From Promethearchaeota archaeon (GTDB lineage Archaea; Asgardarchaeota; Lokiarchaeia; Sigyniarchaeales; Sigyniarchaeaceae), in NCBI GenBank assembly GCA_016932935.1, contig JAFGBX010000254.1, positions 1 to 44,698 of the forward strand: a stretch of DNA of 44,698 bases, given 5' to 3'. Position numbers and translations under genes: made by a program. Numbering within the stretch: the stretch's first letter is position 1; each line of letters starts with the position of its first letter. The notes under the pieces are model-generated. The model saw only the letters and a program-made list of their open reading frames with translations. It did no database searches and had not been told where the DNA came from. Below are positions 24,215 to 31,431 of the stretch, piece after piece.

Positions 24215-25159
24215 ATGTCTTCTCAAAAGATCGAGGACTTGGAGGACGACTTTAACGTCCTCACGAAGGAGATCGCCGACGCGCGGGCCAAGCGTGACGA
24301 GTTCAACGGCACGACGCAAGAACTGATCCACATGATCAAGGATCACAGCGCCAAGATCAAGGAACACCTCAAGAAGGCCCAGGAACTGAAGGAAAAGCGA
24401 GACTCCTTTAACGAGAACGTCCAGGCGGCGAAGAACAACCGGCTCACCACGCAAATCGCCCTGGAGGAGCTACGGAAGAAGCTCAACGAGATCAAGGACA
24501 AGAACAAGGACGTGCCCCAGATCACGAGGGACCAGCAGGCGCAGATCAAGAAATTACGCAGCGCGGTTCGCGCCAGGAACATGGAGATCGAAACCGCCCC
24601 GAACTTGAGCACGCACGACGAGGATCGCTTGATAAAGGAGATCGAGGAGCTCGAGTCCAAGCTCGGCGAGCTCACCAAGGGAAGTGAAACGCGCAAGGAA
24701 TACGGCAAGGTCATCGCCCAGTTCCCCGCGTACAAGCAGCAGCTGCGGAAGTACCACGACGAGGTCATCGTGAACTCCCAGGAGTCACAGAAGTTCCACG
24801 AGCTCATGCTCAAGGAATACCAGGCCGTCGATTCGTTGCGCGAGAAGATCACGACGCTGGAGAAGGAGCTGAACGACAACCGCAAGAAGGCGGATCAGTA
24901 CCACGCCCAGCTGCTCGGCTACTACAAGAAGCGCGATGGCATGCGCGATGAGATCATGACCACGCAGCGGGAGATCCGCGTGCAGCGCCGCAAGGAGCGC
25001 GGGAACGTCGCGGTCCTGCTCCGACGGCTGGCGAAGGAGCGCATGGAGCGCGGGGAGAAGCTCGACTACATCGAGTTCCGCTTGCTACTTGAAAAGGGCG
25101 AGGTCGAGTCCGACGACGACGAGGAGTCGCCCGACGCGGCCAACGTCGCCACGCATTAG
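24215..25159 (+). CDS. Coiled-coil protein similar to archaeal COG1340
   Basis: This 314-aa protein is almost entirely helical, with charged heptads (KIEDLEDDFNVLTKEIA, LREKITTLEKELNDNRKK), broken by a short loop near residues 125-135 (TAPNLSTHDE), and it ends with an acidic tail (ESDDDEESPDA). The last helix contains RRKERGNVAVLLRRLA, followed by the conserved-looking LDYIEFRLLLEKGE. This matches the archaeal coiled-coil family COG1340, whose function is unknown. Members are usually next to translation or tRNA genes, and here it follows the DRG gene. A ribosome-associated role is inference. No strong ribosome binding site precedes the ATG (GAGTCTCTATG). Confidence 0.7.
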   Translation: MSSQKIEDLEDDFNVLTKEIADARAKRDEFNGTTQELIHMIKDHSAKIKEHLKKAQELKEKRDSFNENVQAAKNNRLTTQIALEELRKKLNEIKDKNKDVPQITRDQQAQIKKLRSAVRARNMEIETAPNLSTHDEDRLIKEIEELESKLGELTKGSETRKEYGKVIAQFPAYKQQLRKYHDEVIVNSQESQKFHELMLKEYQAVDSLREKITTLEKELNDNRKKADQYHAQLLGYYKKRDGMRDEIMTTQREIRVQRRKERGNVAVLLRRLAKERMERGEKLDYIEFRLLLEKGEVESDDDEESPDAANVATH

Positions 25160-25264
25160 GATCTCGTTTTCGCCGTTAGGCCTCCCTCCCGTTTTCCCGC
25201 ATCGCCTTTTTCGTCGCAGCCACCGCCCTGGCCTTCCGCCCGGCGTGGCCTTCGACCGGTAACG

Positions 25265-25273
25265 ATTAATACC
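25265..25273 (+). promoter_or_regulatory. TATA-like element of the helicase gene
   Basis: ATTAATACC lies about 33 nt before ATG 25302, consistent with a very short leader. It also argues against the upstream TTG at 25284 as the start. Confidence 0.4.
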
Positions 25274-25301
25274 GAGATGGCCATTGATCTCCTCGAGATC
25301 C

Positions 25302-27089
25302 ATGCCGGCGCTGCAACCTCGCGACTACCAGGAGAACGCGCGAGACCAGATCATCGCGAAGATCGACGATGGCATCCGGAAGGTCATCTGCTACCTCCCC
25401 ACCGGCATGGGAAAGACCCTCATTGCCATCATCACGATCCAGCAACTGGTCGAGAACCAGTACATCGAGCCAGAAGACAAGGTGCTGTTCCTCGTGGGCG
25501 ACCGGAAGCTGAAGCACCAGTTGCACGATATGGCCTCCAGCGCGGGCCTCGGCAACTACGGCAACTTGTTCATCCTCCCGGAAGGGCAAGATTACCCGGC
25601 CTACCTCGTGCGCCAGCACGCGGCGATGTCGCGCTTCATCTTCGCAACGCCCGTCCTGTTCACCAACGCCGTCATCGCGCGGTCTGCGGCGACCCAGAAA
25701 CTCGATAAATCGATACTGCAGCAGATCAAGGTCGTCATCATCGACGAGGTGCTCGACGTGCTCGCGCAATCGTACGGCAAGAAGCGTACGAAGGAGGAGA
25801 CGCTCTCGTACATCAAGAAGATGTTCAACGTCGACGACTACGACGCGTTCTTGCAAGACATGGCGCGACGCTACGAGATCCAGCCCCAGCAAGTAGAGGT
25901 GCTGTTGGAAAAGGAGTTCTCGCCCCGGTACTACCGTATGAATGCCATGTTCGAGCCGGTGCTGACCCTGCTACGGATCCTCGACCCGAATGCTGGCGTG
26001 ATCACGGTCGGCCTCACGGCGTCGGTCACGCAGCAAGCCAAGCGGGAGATCCTCATCGAGCGCCTCGGCGGGGGTGAAACCGTCGCCGAGATCGTTCCCA
26101 CGGGCGAAGATTACGAGAACTACCGTCCTTCCATCACCCTCAAGAAGATCCGCGTCATCGACGACGAGATATCAAAGCTGGACGCCCTGATCCAGGATCT
26201 CAAGTCATCCGCCCTGGCCACGATCAGGAAGGCTTACAAGGACGCCACGAACAACCCCGACCTGCCCAGCGACCGCATCCTCCTGTTCGTGACCGAGTTC
26301 CTCGCCAAGAAGGACCTGCGAGACCGGATCGTGGCGCGGCTCAAGCAACGCGGCATGGCGCAGGGGGACATCGACGAGACCATGAAGCGGTACACGACCA
26401 CCTCGTCGGCATACCTGCTGCTCACCGTCGGGCGGCAGAAACTGCTCGAGGACACGATACTGTCATTCCACAAGTTCGTCAAGGGCGTGAAGAACTCGTT
26501 CTTGACAGGAACCGACGCGTTCAAGCAAATCGACGCCCTGATCACGGCGCGGATGGACGTGCTGCAGAAGGACAAGTCGATGCTGTCCGAGAAGGACAAG
26601 AAACTGATCTACTGGGCGAACCGGCTCGCCACGACCGAGGGCAAGAAGATACTGGTCATGGCCCGCTTCGTGAACATGGTCGAACACATCCACCAGATCC
26701 TCAACGATCCCGCAAACGGCGGCGTTCCAGCCGTGCTCGTGCACGGGAAAATGAGCGGGGAGCAGCAGCACGAGCAGATAATGCGGTTCAAGACGTCGGA
26801 CGACATCAAGGTCCTCGTCGCGAGCGAGCGGCTCATCGAGAAGGGAACCGACCTCCCGGAGGCGGATATCGCGTTCTATTACGGGTCCACGATCTCGCTC
26901 GAGCGATACGAGCAGAGCCTCGGCCGCATCCGGTCGACCGTGCTGCACGAGAAGACAGCGTACACGATCTCATACAACTTGACCGTCGAGGCCGAGAAGA
27001 GCGCAAAGCGCGACGCGGCGTTCATCGAACTGCTCGAGCGGGGCTCGAAGAAGGGGCTCATCGTGTCCATGAGCGAGGGCGCCGAGTGA
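25302..27089 (+). CDS. Superfamily 2 DNA/RNA helicase
   Basis: This 595-aa protein carries SF2 motifs: a Q-motif-like start LQPRDYQ, Walker A PTGMGKT (33-39), motif II IDEV (147-150, a variant of DEAH or DECH), motif III-like GLTAS, a long helical insertion between the two RecA folds (about 260-450), then VLVHGKMSGEQQ, ASERLIEKGTDLPEAD (motif V) and QSLGRIRS (motif VI, about 537-544). The arginine-finger position is kept in GRIR. The helical insert is typical for Hef/Mph1 or RIG-I-like helicases. No nuclease domain is attached, unlike Hef. It probably remodels branched DNA or structured RNA. The start is set at 25302 by the TATA element. A strong T-rich terminator follows. Confidence 0.8.
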   Translation: MPALQPRDYQENARDQIIAKIDDGIRKVICYLPTGMGKTLIAIITIQQLVENQYIEPEDKVLFLVGDRKLKHQLHDMASSAGLGNYGNLFILPEGQDYPAYLVRQHAAMSRFIFATPVLFTNAVIARSAATQKLDKSILQQIKVVIIDEVLDVLAQSYGKKRTKEETLSYIKKMFNVDDYDAFLQDMARRYEIQPQQVEVLLEKEFSPRYYRMNAMFEPVLTLLRILDPNAGVITVGLTASVTQQAKREILIERLGGGETVAEIVPTGEDYENYRPSITLKKIRVIDDEISKLDALIQDLKSSALATIRKAYKDATNNPDLPSDRILLFVTEFLAKKDLRDRIVARLKQRGMAQGDIDETMKRYTTTSSAYLLLTVGRQKLLEDTILSFHKFVKGVKNSFLTGTDAFKQIDALITARMDVLQKDKSMLSEKDKKLIYWANRLATTEGKKILVMARFVNMVEHIHQILNDPANGGVPAVLVHGKMSGEQQHEQIMRFKTSDDIKVLVASERLIEKGTDLPEADIAFYYGSTISLERYEQSLGRIRSTVLHEKTAYTISYNLTVEAEKSAKRDAAFIELLERGSKKGLIVSMSEGAE

Positions 27090-27090
27090 A

Positions 27091-27114
27091 GTTTTTATAA
27101 CCGTTTTATTTTTG
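27091..27114 (+). terminator. T-rich terminator after the helicase gene
   Basis: GTTTTTATAACCG and TTTTATTTTTG follow directly after the TGA of the helicase gene, the typical archaeal form. Confidence 0.6.
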
Positions 27115-27259
27115 TAGTACCAGTGGGAAGCATTCGCGCGGCGCTCCGCGACATATCTTTTTCAAGGATGCAAGCGCCACGTTGCTGAAAACCAATCGAA
27201 ACAAATGGTTATTCGTTACCCCGCTGCGCGCGGGTTATGTGAACGAAGCGTGATCATCG

Positions 27260-27904
27260 ATGGTGACATCCAAGATCTTGTTTATGGGTCCCCCGGCAGC
27301 TGGCAAGACGACGTTGCGGAGATTTCTCTTTGAAGGCGTTCCAGCACTAGAATTGCTCGAGCATCCGGAGACGCCGACCGTCGGGTTGAAGTACAACGCG
27401 TACGCGTACGTGTCGACGAAGCGGGCGGAGAAGGACAAGAAGGCCAAGAAGGCGGAGGTCGTTCCGATCTCGTTGAGTGTCGTGGACTCGGCCGGCCAGA
27501 ACCTCGACGAGTGGCTGAACGAGCGCAAAGATCGCGTGTTCCCTGGCGCCGACGTGATTTTCTTCATATTTGACGTGAGCGAGTGGCTGCAAGAAGACAA
27601 TAAGAAGAGTTTGAGCGAGTTAATCATGCGCATCTATAACACGCGGCTGGAGCTCGCTCCTGAGAGCAGCTTTTACATCGTGGGCCACAAGTTCGACAAG
27701 ATCCCCGAGGGAAAGACCTACCGCGACGCGATGGCCAAGCGCATCAAGCGCGAGCTGAACGATTACATCTTCGACAAGATGCTGAAGTACTTGGACTTCG
27801 ACATCTATCTCACGAGCATCCAGGAGGAGTTCGCCGACGAGACCTTCCTCACGCTCATCAACCTCACGACCGACTTGCTCTCGCGCGCCGCGGCGCCCAA
27901 GTGA
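27260..27904 (+). CDS. Rag/Gtr-like small GTPase
   Basis: This 214-aa protein has all G motifs of a small GTPase: G1 GPPAAGKTT (10-18), G2 Thr in ETPTVG (T40), G3 DSAGQ (76-80), G4 HKFD (143-146) and G5 TSI (185-187) followed by a helix (EEFADETFLTLINL). An His in place of Asn in G4 and the TSI-x-DET end are marks of the Rag/Gtr family that senses nutrients at eukaryotic lysosomes. An unusual Lys-rich insertion (KRAEKDKKAKKAE, 54-66) sits between the switch region and G3. The C-terminal roadblock-like domain of RagA is missing, so the protein is a bare G domain. Such GTPases are widespread in Asgard archaea. Gene context does not show partners. Confidence 0.8.
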   Translation: MVTSKILFMGPPAAGKTTLRRFLFEGVPALELLEHPETPTVGLKYNAYAYVSTKRAEKDKKAKKAEVVPISLSVVDSAGQNLDEWLNERKDRVFPGADVIFFIFDVSEWLQEDNKKSLSELIMRIYNTRLELAPESSFYIVGHKFDKIPEGKTYRDAMAKRIKRELNDYIFDKMLKYLDFDIYLTSIQEEFADETFLTLINLTTDLLSRAAAPK

Positions 27905-28094
27905 GGCCGGTGAACAGCGTCGGGTTCCGGTCGGCACGCAACTTGGCCATTTTCATCCTGGTGATCTTTATCAATCAACGGGTCGATGGAAACACCGCCT
28001 TCTCGGGCCGTTCCCGGAACACGTGGCACGGCCGCCGCCCCCTTTCCCAGTTGCCGCCTCCAAGCCCCGCGCGCCGTCGATGAGAGGGGGAGAC

Positions 28095-28102
28095 CTTTAT
28101 CT
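28095..28102 (+). promoter_or_regulatory. TATA box of the 125-aa zinc-knuckle-like gene (leaderless)
   Basis: CTTTATCT is centred 28 nt before ATG 28126. Confidence 0.5.
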
Positions 28103-28125
28103 GATGCCGCGCCGAACATAGCAGC

Positions 28126-28503
28126 ATGTCATCATTCGAGGAGAAGTACCGCAGAGCGAGGGAGGCGGAGGCGCGCCGGGGCACCGAGGCCAACCTGGAT
28201 CCTGTCGAGGCTCAGAAGCAGCACGACAAGGCGGATTACTTGTTCACCATAGCCGTCGCCAAGAAGATCTTCGACTACAACGTCCGTCACGAGCTCATCG
28301 AGGACTTCAAGACCCTGTCGCTGGCGGAGAAGAAGGACTTTCTCAGGCGGGAGTACGGCGTGGATCCGGATGCCGAGATGGTGGATCTCAAGCCGGCCGA
28401 GCTCAAGTACCAGCAATACGACGAGTCCAAGCGCGACTTGAAGGTGCCCGTGTGCCGCAAGTGCGGGAAGCCGCACAACCCGTTCGAGACGTGCTTCGGG
28501 TAG
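28126..28503 (+). CDS. Small protein with C-terminal zinc-knuckle-like motif (125 aa)
   Basis: This short, highly charged, mostly helical protein (many Glu, Lys and Arg) ends in CRKCGKPHNPFETCFG. The spacing C110-x2-C113-x3-H117-x5-C123 resembles a CCHC zinc knuckle with slightly altered spacing. It may bind nucleic acid or a protein. The coding sequence is well supported by GC-ending codons and by a leaderless promoter. It lies between the Rag-like GTPase and the thermosome gene, with which it is convergent. No family is recognised. Confidence 0.6.
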   Translation: MSSFEEKYRRAREAEARRGTEANLDPVEAQKQHDKADYLFTIAVAKKIFDYNVRHELIEDFKTLSLAEKKDFLRREYGVDPDAEMVDLKPAELKYQQYDESKRDLKVPVCRKCGKPHNPFETCFG

Positions 28504-28590
28504 TCCGTGCCCTTGCCTTTCTTATTCTTCGGATCCAGCGTTCCCCGCGTGGGTGGATGAACGTGGGAACCAATAGAGCGAACATCAAGT

Positions 28591-28600
28591 GAAAAAAAGA
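28591..28600 (-). terminator. T-run terminator after the thermosome gene
   Basis: An A7 run on the plus strand (28592-28598) is a T7 run on the transcript of the minus-strand thermosome gene, 18 nt after its stop. Confidence 0.5.
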
Positions 28601-28615
28601 AGTATCTGGAAGTTC

Positions 28616-30286
28616 TTACATCATTCCGGGCATCCCGCCCATGCCACCCATGCCGCCCATGCCGCCCATGCCTCCTGGGCCGCCTGGCGGGGCGGCGCTC
28701 TTCTGGGCGGCTATCACGTCGTCGATGCGCAGGAGGAGGATCGCGCATTCCGATGCGCTCTTGATCGCCTGCTTCTTGACGAGCGCGGGCTCGATGACGG
28801 CCTCGCCCAACATGTCCACCACGTGTTCAGCATCGCTGAGCACGCTCACGCCGACGTTTGACTTCCCGCTGCCGTGCGCGCTGCGGAGCTTCATGAGGAT
28901 GTCGATCTGGTCGAGGCCCGCGTTCTCCGCGAGGGTCTTGGGGATGATCTCGATCGCGTCGGCGAAGGCCTTGACCGCGAGCTGCTCGCGGCCGGACATC
29001 GTGTCGGCGAAGGATCGCAAGCCCATGGCGATCTCCATCTCGACCGCGCCACCACCCACGACCACGGCGTTCTCCACCACGACGTCCTTCACGACGCACA
29101 GGCCGTCGTGCAGGGAGCGATCGCTCTCGTCCGCGATCTGGTCGGACCCGCCGCGTACCATGATGACAACGGACTTGGGGTTCTTGCACTGCTCGACGAA
29201 GACCATGTAGTCGTCGAGCACCTTGCGCTCCTCGACGAGCCCGGCGTTGCCGAGGTCTGCCGCCGAGAGATCCTTGAGGCGGGTGATGATATTGCCGCCC
29301 GTCGCGCGTGCCAGCTTGTCCATATCGGACTTCTTGATGCGGCGCACCGCCATGATACCCTTCTTCGCGAGGAAGTGCTGCGCGAGGTCGTCGATGCCCT
29401 TCTGGCAGAAGACCGCGTTCGCGCCCGACTTGGCGATCGTTTCAACCATGTCCTGCAGCATCTTCTGCTCCTGGTCGAGGAACAGCTGCATCTGCTCGGG
29501 GGAGTTGATCTGGAGCTTGGCGTCGAACTCGGTCTTCTCGATCTCGAGGGCGGTCTCGAGCAATGCGATCTTCGCGTCCTTGAGCAGCTTGGGCATGCCG
29601 GAGTGCACGACCTCCTTGTCGAGGATGATGCCCTCGATGAGGCGGGTCTGCTCCACGCCCTCGCCCTTCTTCTTGAGGATCTGGATGTTGTCGAGGTCGA
29701 CGCTGTAGCCCGTCGCGCCCTTCTCGGCGACGGCCTTGATCGCCTTGACGGCGATGTCGGCGAGCATCGCCCGGCTCTCGACCACCGACTTCGTGCCCAT
29801 GGTCGTCATGGCGACCTTTTTCAGCATCTCCACGTCGTCGATTGACGCCTTGATCGAGACCTTCTCGATGATCTTCAGGGCCTCGTCGGCCGCCTTGCGG
29901 TACCCCTCGGTGATGACCGTCGGGTGGATCTTCTGCTCGAGCAACTTCGCCGCCTGCTTGAGGAGCTCGCCGGTGACTATGACCGACGTGGTCGTACCGT
30001 CACCCGTCTCCTCGTCCTGGGTCTTGGAAACCTCCACCATCATCTTCGCGGCGGGGTGCTGGACGTCGATCTCCTTCATGATGGTCGCACCATCGTTCGT
30101 GATGACCACGTCGCCGAATTGGTCGACGAGCATCTTGTCGAGCCCGAGAGGGCCCAGGCTGGTGCGTACGGAGTCTGCTATGACGCGTGCAGCGTTGATG
30201 TTCTGCTGGATGGCGTCCTTTCCTTTGCTGCGTTCCGTCCCTTCCTTCAAGATGAGGATGGGCTGTCCGGCTAAATTTATGGCCAT
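28616..30286 (-). CDS. thsA: Thermosome subunit (group II chaperonin)
   Basis: This 556-aa protein is a full-length archaeal chaperonin. It begins with the typical MAINLAGQPILILKEG and NAARVIADSVRTSLGPLGLDKML. It has GDVVITNDGATIMKE, the ATP-binding and hydrolysis motif GDGTTTSVIVTG, GGGAVEMEIA near the C-terminus and a Gly-Met-rich tail (GGMGGMGGMGG). Group II chaperonins form two eight- or nine-fold rings and fold cytosolic proteins without a co-chaperonin. The start at ATG 30286 is used because this is the family N-terminus; the open frame extends only three codons further to a GTG (30295). AGGTG about 8 nt before the ATG may serve as ribosome binding site. Only one subunit gene is seen; others may lie elsewhere. 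Confidence 0.95.
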   Translation of the reverse strand: MAINLAGQPILILKEGTERSKGKDAIQQNINAARVIADSVRTSLGPLGLDKMLVDQFGDVVITNDGATIMKEIDVQHPAAKMMVEVSKTQDEETGDGTTTSVIVTGELLKQAAKLLEQKIHPTVITEGYRKAADEALKIIEKVSIKASIDDVEMLKKVAMTTMGTKSVVESRAMLADIAVKAIKAVAEKGATGYSVDLDNIQILKKKGEGVEQTRLIEGIILDKEVVHSGMPKLLKDAKIALLETALEIEKTEFDAKLQINSPEQMQLFLDQEQKMLQDMVETIAKSGANAVFCQKGIDDLAQHFLAKKGIMAVRRIKKSDMDKLARATGGNIITRLKDLSAADLGNAGLVEERKVLDDYMVFVEQCKNPKSVVIMVRGGSDQIADESDRSLHDGLCVVKDVVVENAVVVGGGAVEMEIAMGLRSFADTMSGREQLAVKAFADAIEIIPKTLAENAGLDQIDILMKLRSAHGSGKSNVGVSVLSDAEHVVDMLGEAVIEPALVKKQAIKSASECAILLLRIDDVIAAQKSAAPPGGPGGMGGMGGMGGMGGMPGMM

Positions 30287-30740
30287 TTCGCACACCTTTT
30301 TCTCAGATCTTCATCGAAAGCTCTTCACAATGCGAGTTCTCTTCTTAGCACAAAACACATCGTTTTTTGTCGATATGAGTCACCTAAGCCTCCTCAAAAA
30401 AAAAGGTTTTCGCGATTTAGACTTCTATAAATACCATCCTTTATGATCGAGCGGAGCGTTGTCTGAATTCTTTTTACCATTAATTATGTGATTCACCCCG
30501 ATTTATTGGTTTCCATCAAGCTGACCATATCCATCGCGCCTATTCTTAAGGATTCATACCAACGGGAGATAAATACGAGTAAAACCGTCAATGAGATCAT
30601 CATAAGATCTCTATGTAATCGTATAAATCATAAATGACCTAAATATTACAACCCTCGTTAATGAATAAGAACTGCGGCATACCTCCTATAAAGGGCTCGG
30701 TGAAAAGAGAAACGGCTAAAGAGAAACCGACTCTTCTTTA
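30287..30740. other. 454-nt A/T-rich intergenic region with thermosome promoter
   Basis: On the minus strand GTATTTATAGA (30434-30424) is a good TATA box for the thermosome gene, predicting a leader of about 115 nt, long for this genome. The stretch 30440-30740 is clearly more A/T-rich than its surroundings. It contains a hairpin (GAGATC at 30593-30598 with GATCTC at 30606-30611) and has no coding frame of quality. It may hold regulatory sites or an unannotated RNA; I see no specific RNA family. Confidence 0.45.
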
Positions 30741-31322
30741 TTATACAGCGACCAAGGCGATGCGCGTGCTGCCCGGGGCGACGTGGAGCGCCGAGTCGAG
30801 TCCGGCCCGGAGGCTGGAGAGCACCTTGTCCTTCGCGAATTTCTTGAGCATCTTCTCCTCCCAGACATCCCCCCCGCCCCCCTCGTAGTTCACGCGGGCG
30901 ATGAACAAGCGGCTCCGGTCTGGGATCGCGCCCGTCGGCGCGACGTCCTTCCCCCGGTAGAACACCTCGATCCGCTGCACGAGGTTGGGCTCCATCTCCC
31001 CCCAACTGCCATCGACGATGCTCCTGCTATAGAAGTGCGGGAAGGCTTTCTTGCTGCGGACTCGGTAGGGTATCTCGATCGGCCACCCGTTGTTACGCTC
31101 AAACTCGGGGAATATCAGCATCGTGCTGTCGATGTCGCCTGGGTTGTCGCCTTCCTCCATCGTGTCGATGGCCGCGTCGAGGCGTGCACGCTCCTTGCCT
31201 TCGATGATGCCCACGCCCGCAAGCACCGCCGCGACCGCGTGCAGCTCCTTGCGTGCCGGGAGCAAGTAGGGGAAGGTCTCGCTCTGGGCGACGTATATGA
31301 CGCCGTGGATGTCGTATCCCAT
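30741..31322 (-). CDS. Unknown 193-aa protein
   Basis: The reading starts at ATG 31322 with MGYDIHGVIYVAQSETFPYL; the open frame extends further upstream, but that part is out-of-frame shadow of the divergent gene. The protein mixes helices (RKELHAVAAVLAGVG, ARLDAAIDTMEEG) and strands (TRIALVAV at the end), with no signal peptide, membrane helix or Cys motif. An Asp/Glu-rich middle is followed by WPIEIPYRVRSKKAF. No family is recognised. It shares a divergent promoter element with the 1266-aa gene, so the two may be functionally linked. Confidence 0.6.
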   Translation of the reverse strand: MGYDIHGVIYVAQSETFPYLLPARKELHAVAAVLAGVGIIEGKERARLDAAIDTMEEGDNPGDIDSTMLIFPEFERNNGWPIEIPYRVRSKKAFPHFYSRSIVDGSWGEMEPNLVQRIEVFYRGKDVAPTGAIPDRSRLFIARVNYEGGGGDVWEEKMLKKFAKDKVLSSLRAGLDSALHVAPGSTRIALVAV

Positions 31323-31379
31323 GGTTCCCGCCACCGACCGCCGTTCGTCACTCGGCCGTGATACCATCACGGCGCGGGA

Positions 31380-31390
31380 GCATAAAAAGC
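31380..31390. promoter_or_regulatory. Shared bidirectional TATA element
   Basis: GCATAAAAAGC reads as a TATA-type element on both strands: ATAAAAAG to the right, about 47 nt before ATG 31432, and CTTTTTATG to the left, about 60 nt before ATG 31322. One TBP site may serve both divergent genes. Confidence 0.45.
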
Positions 31391-31396
31391 CCCGGC

Positions 31397-31424
31397 CCTC
31401 CTCCTCGAGATGACGAGGAGGAGG
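31397..31424 (+). promoter_or_regulatory. Perfect 11-bp inverted repeat covering the ribosome binding site
   Basis: CCTCCTCCTCG (31397-31407) and CGAGGAGGAGG (31414-31424) are exact complements with a 6-nt loop. The right arm contains the GGAGG ribosome binding site that lies 7 nt before ATG 31432. If transcribed whole, it would hide the site in a hairpin. If transcription starts near 31410, as the TATA element suggests, it may act as a DNA palindrome for a regulator. Confidence 0.5.
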
Positions 31425-31431
31425 ATGATGA

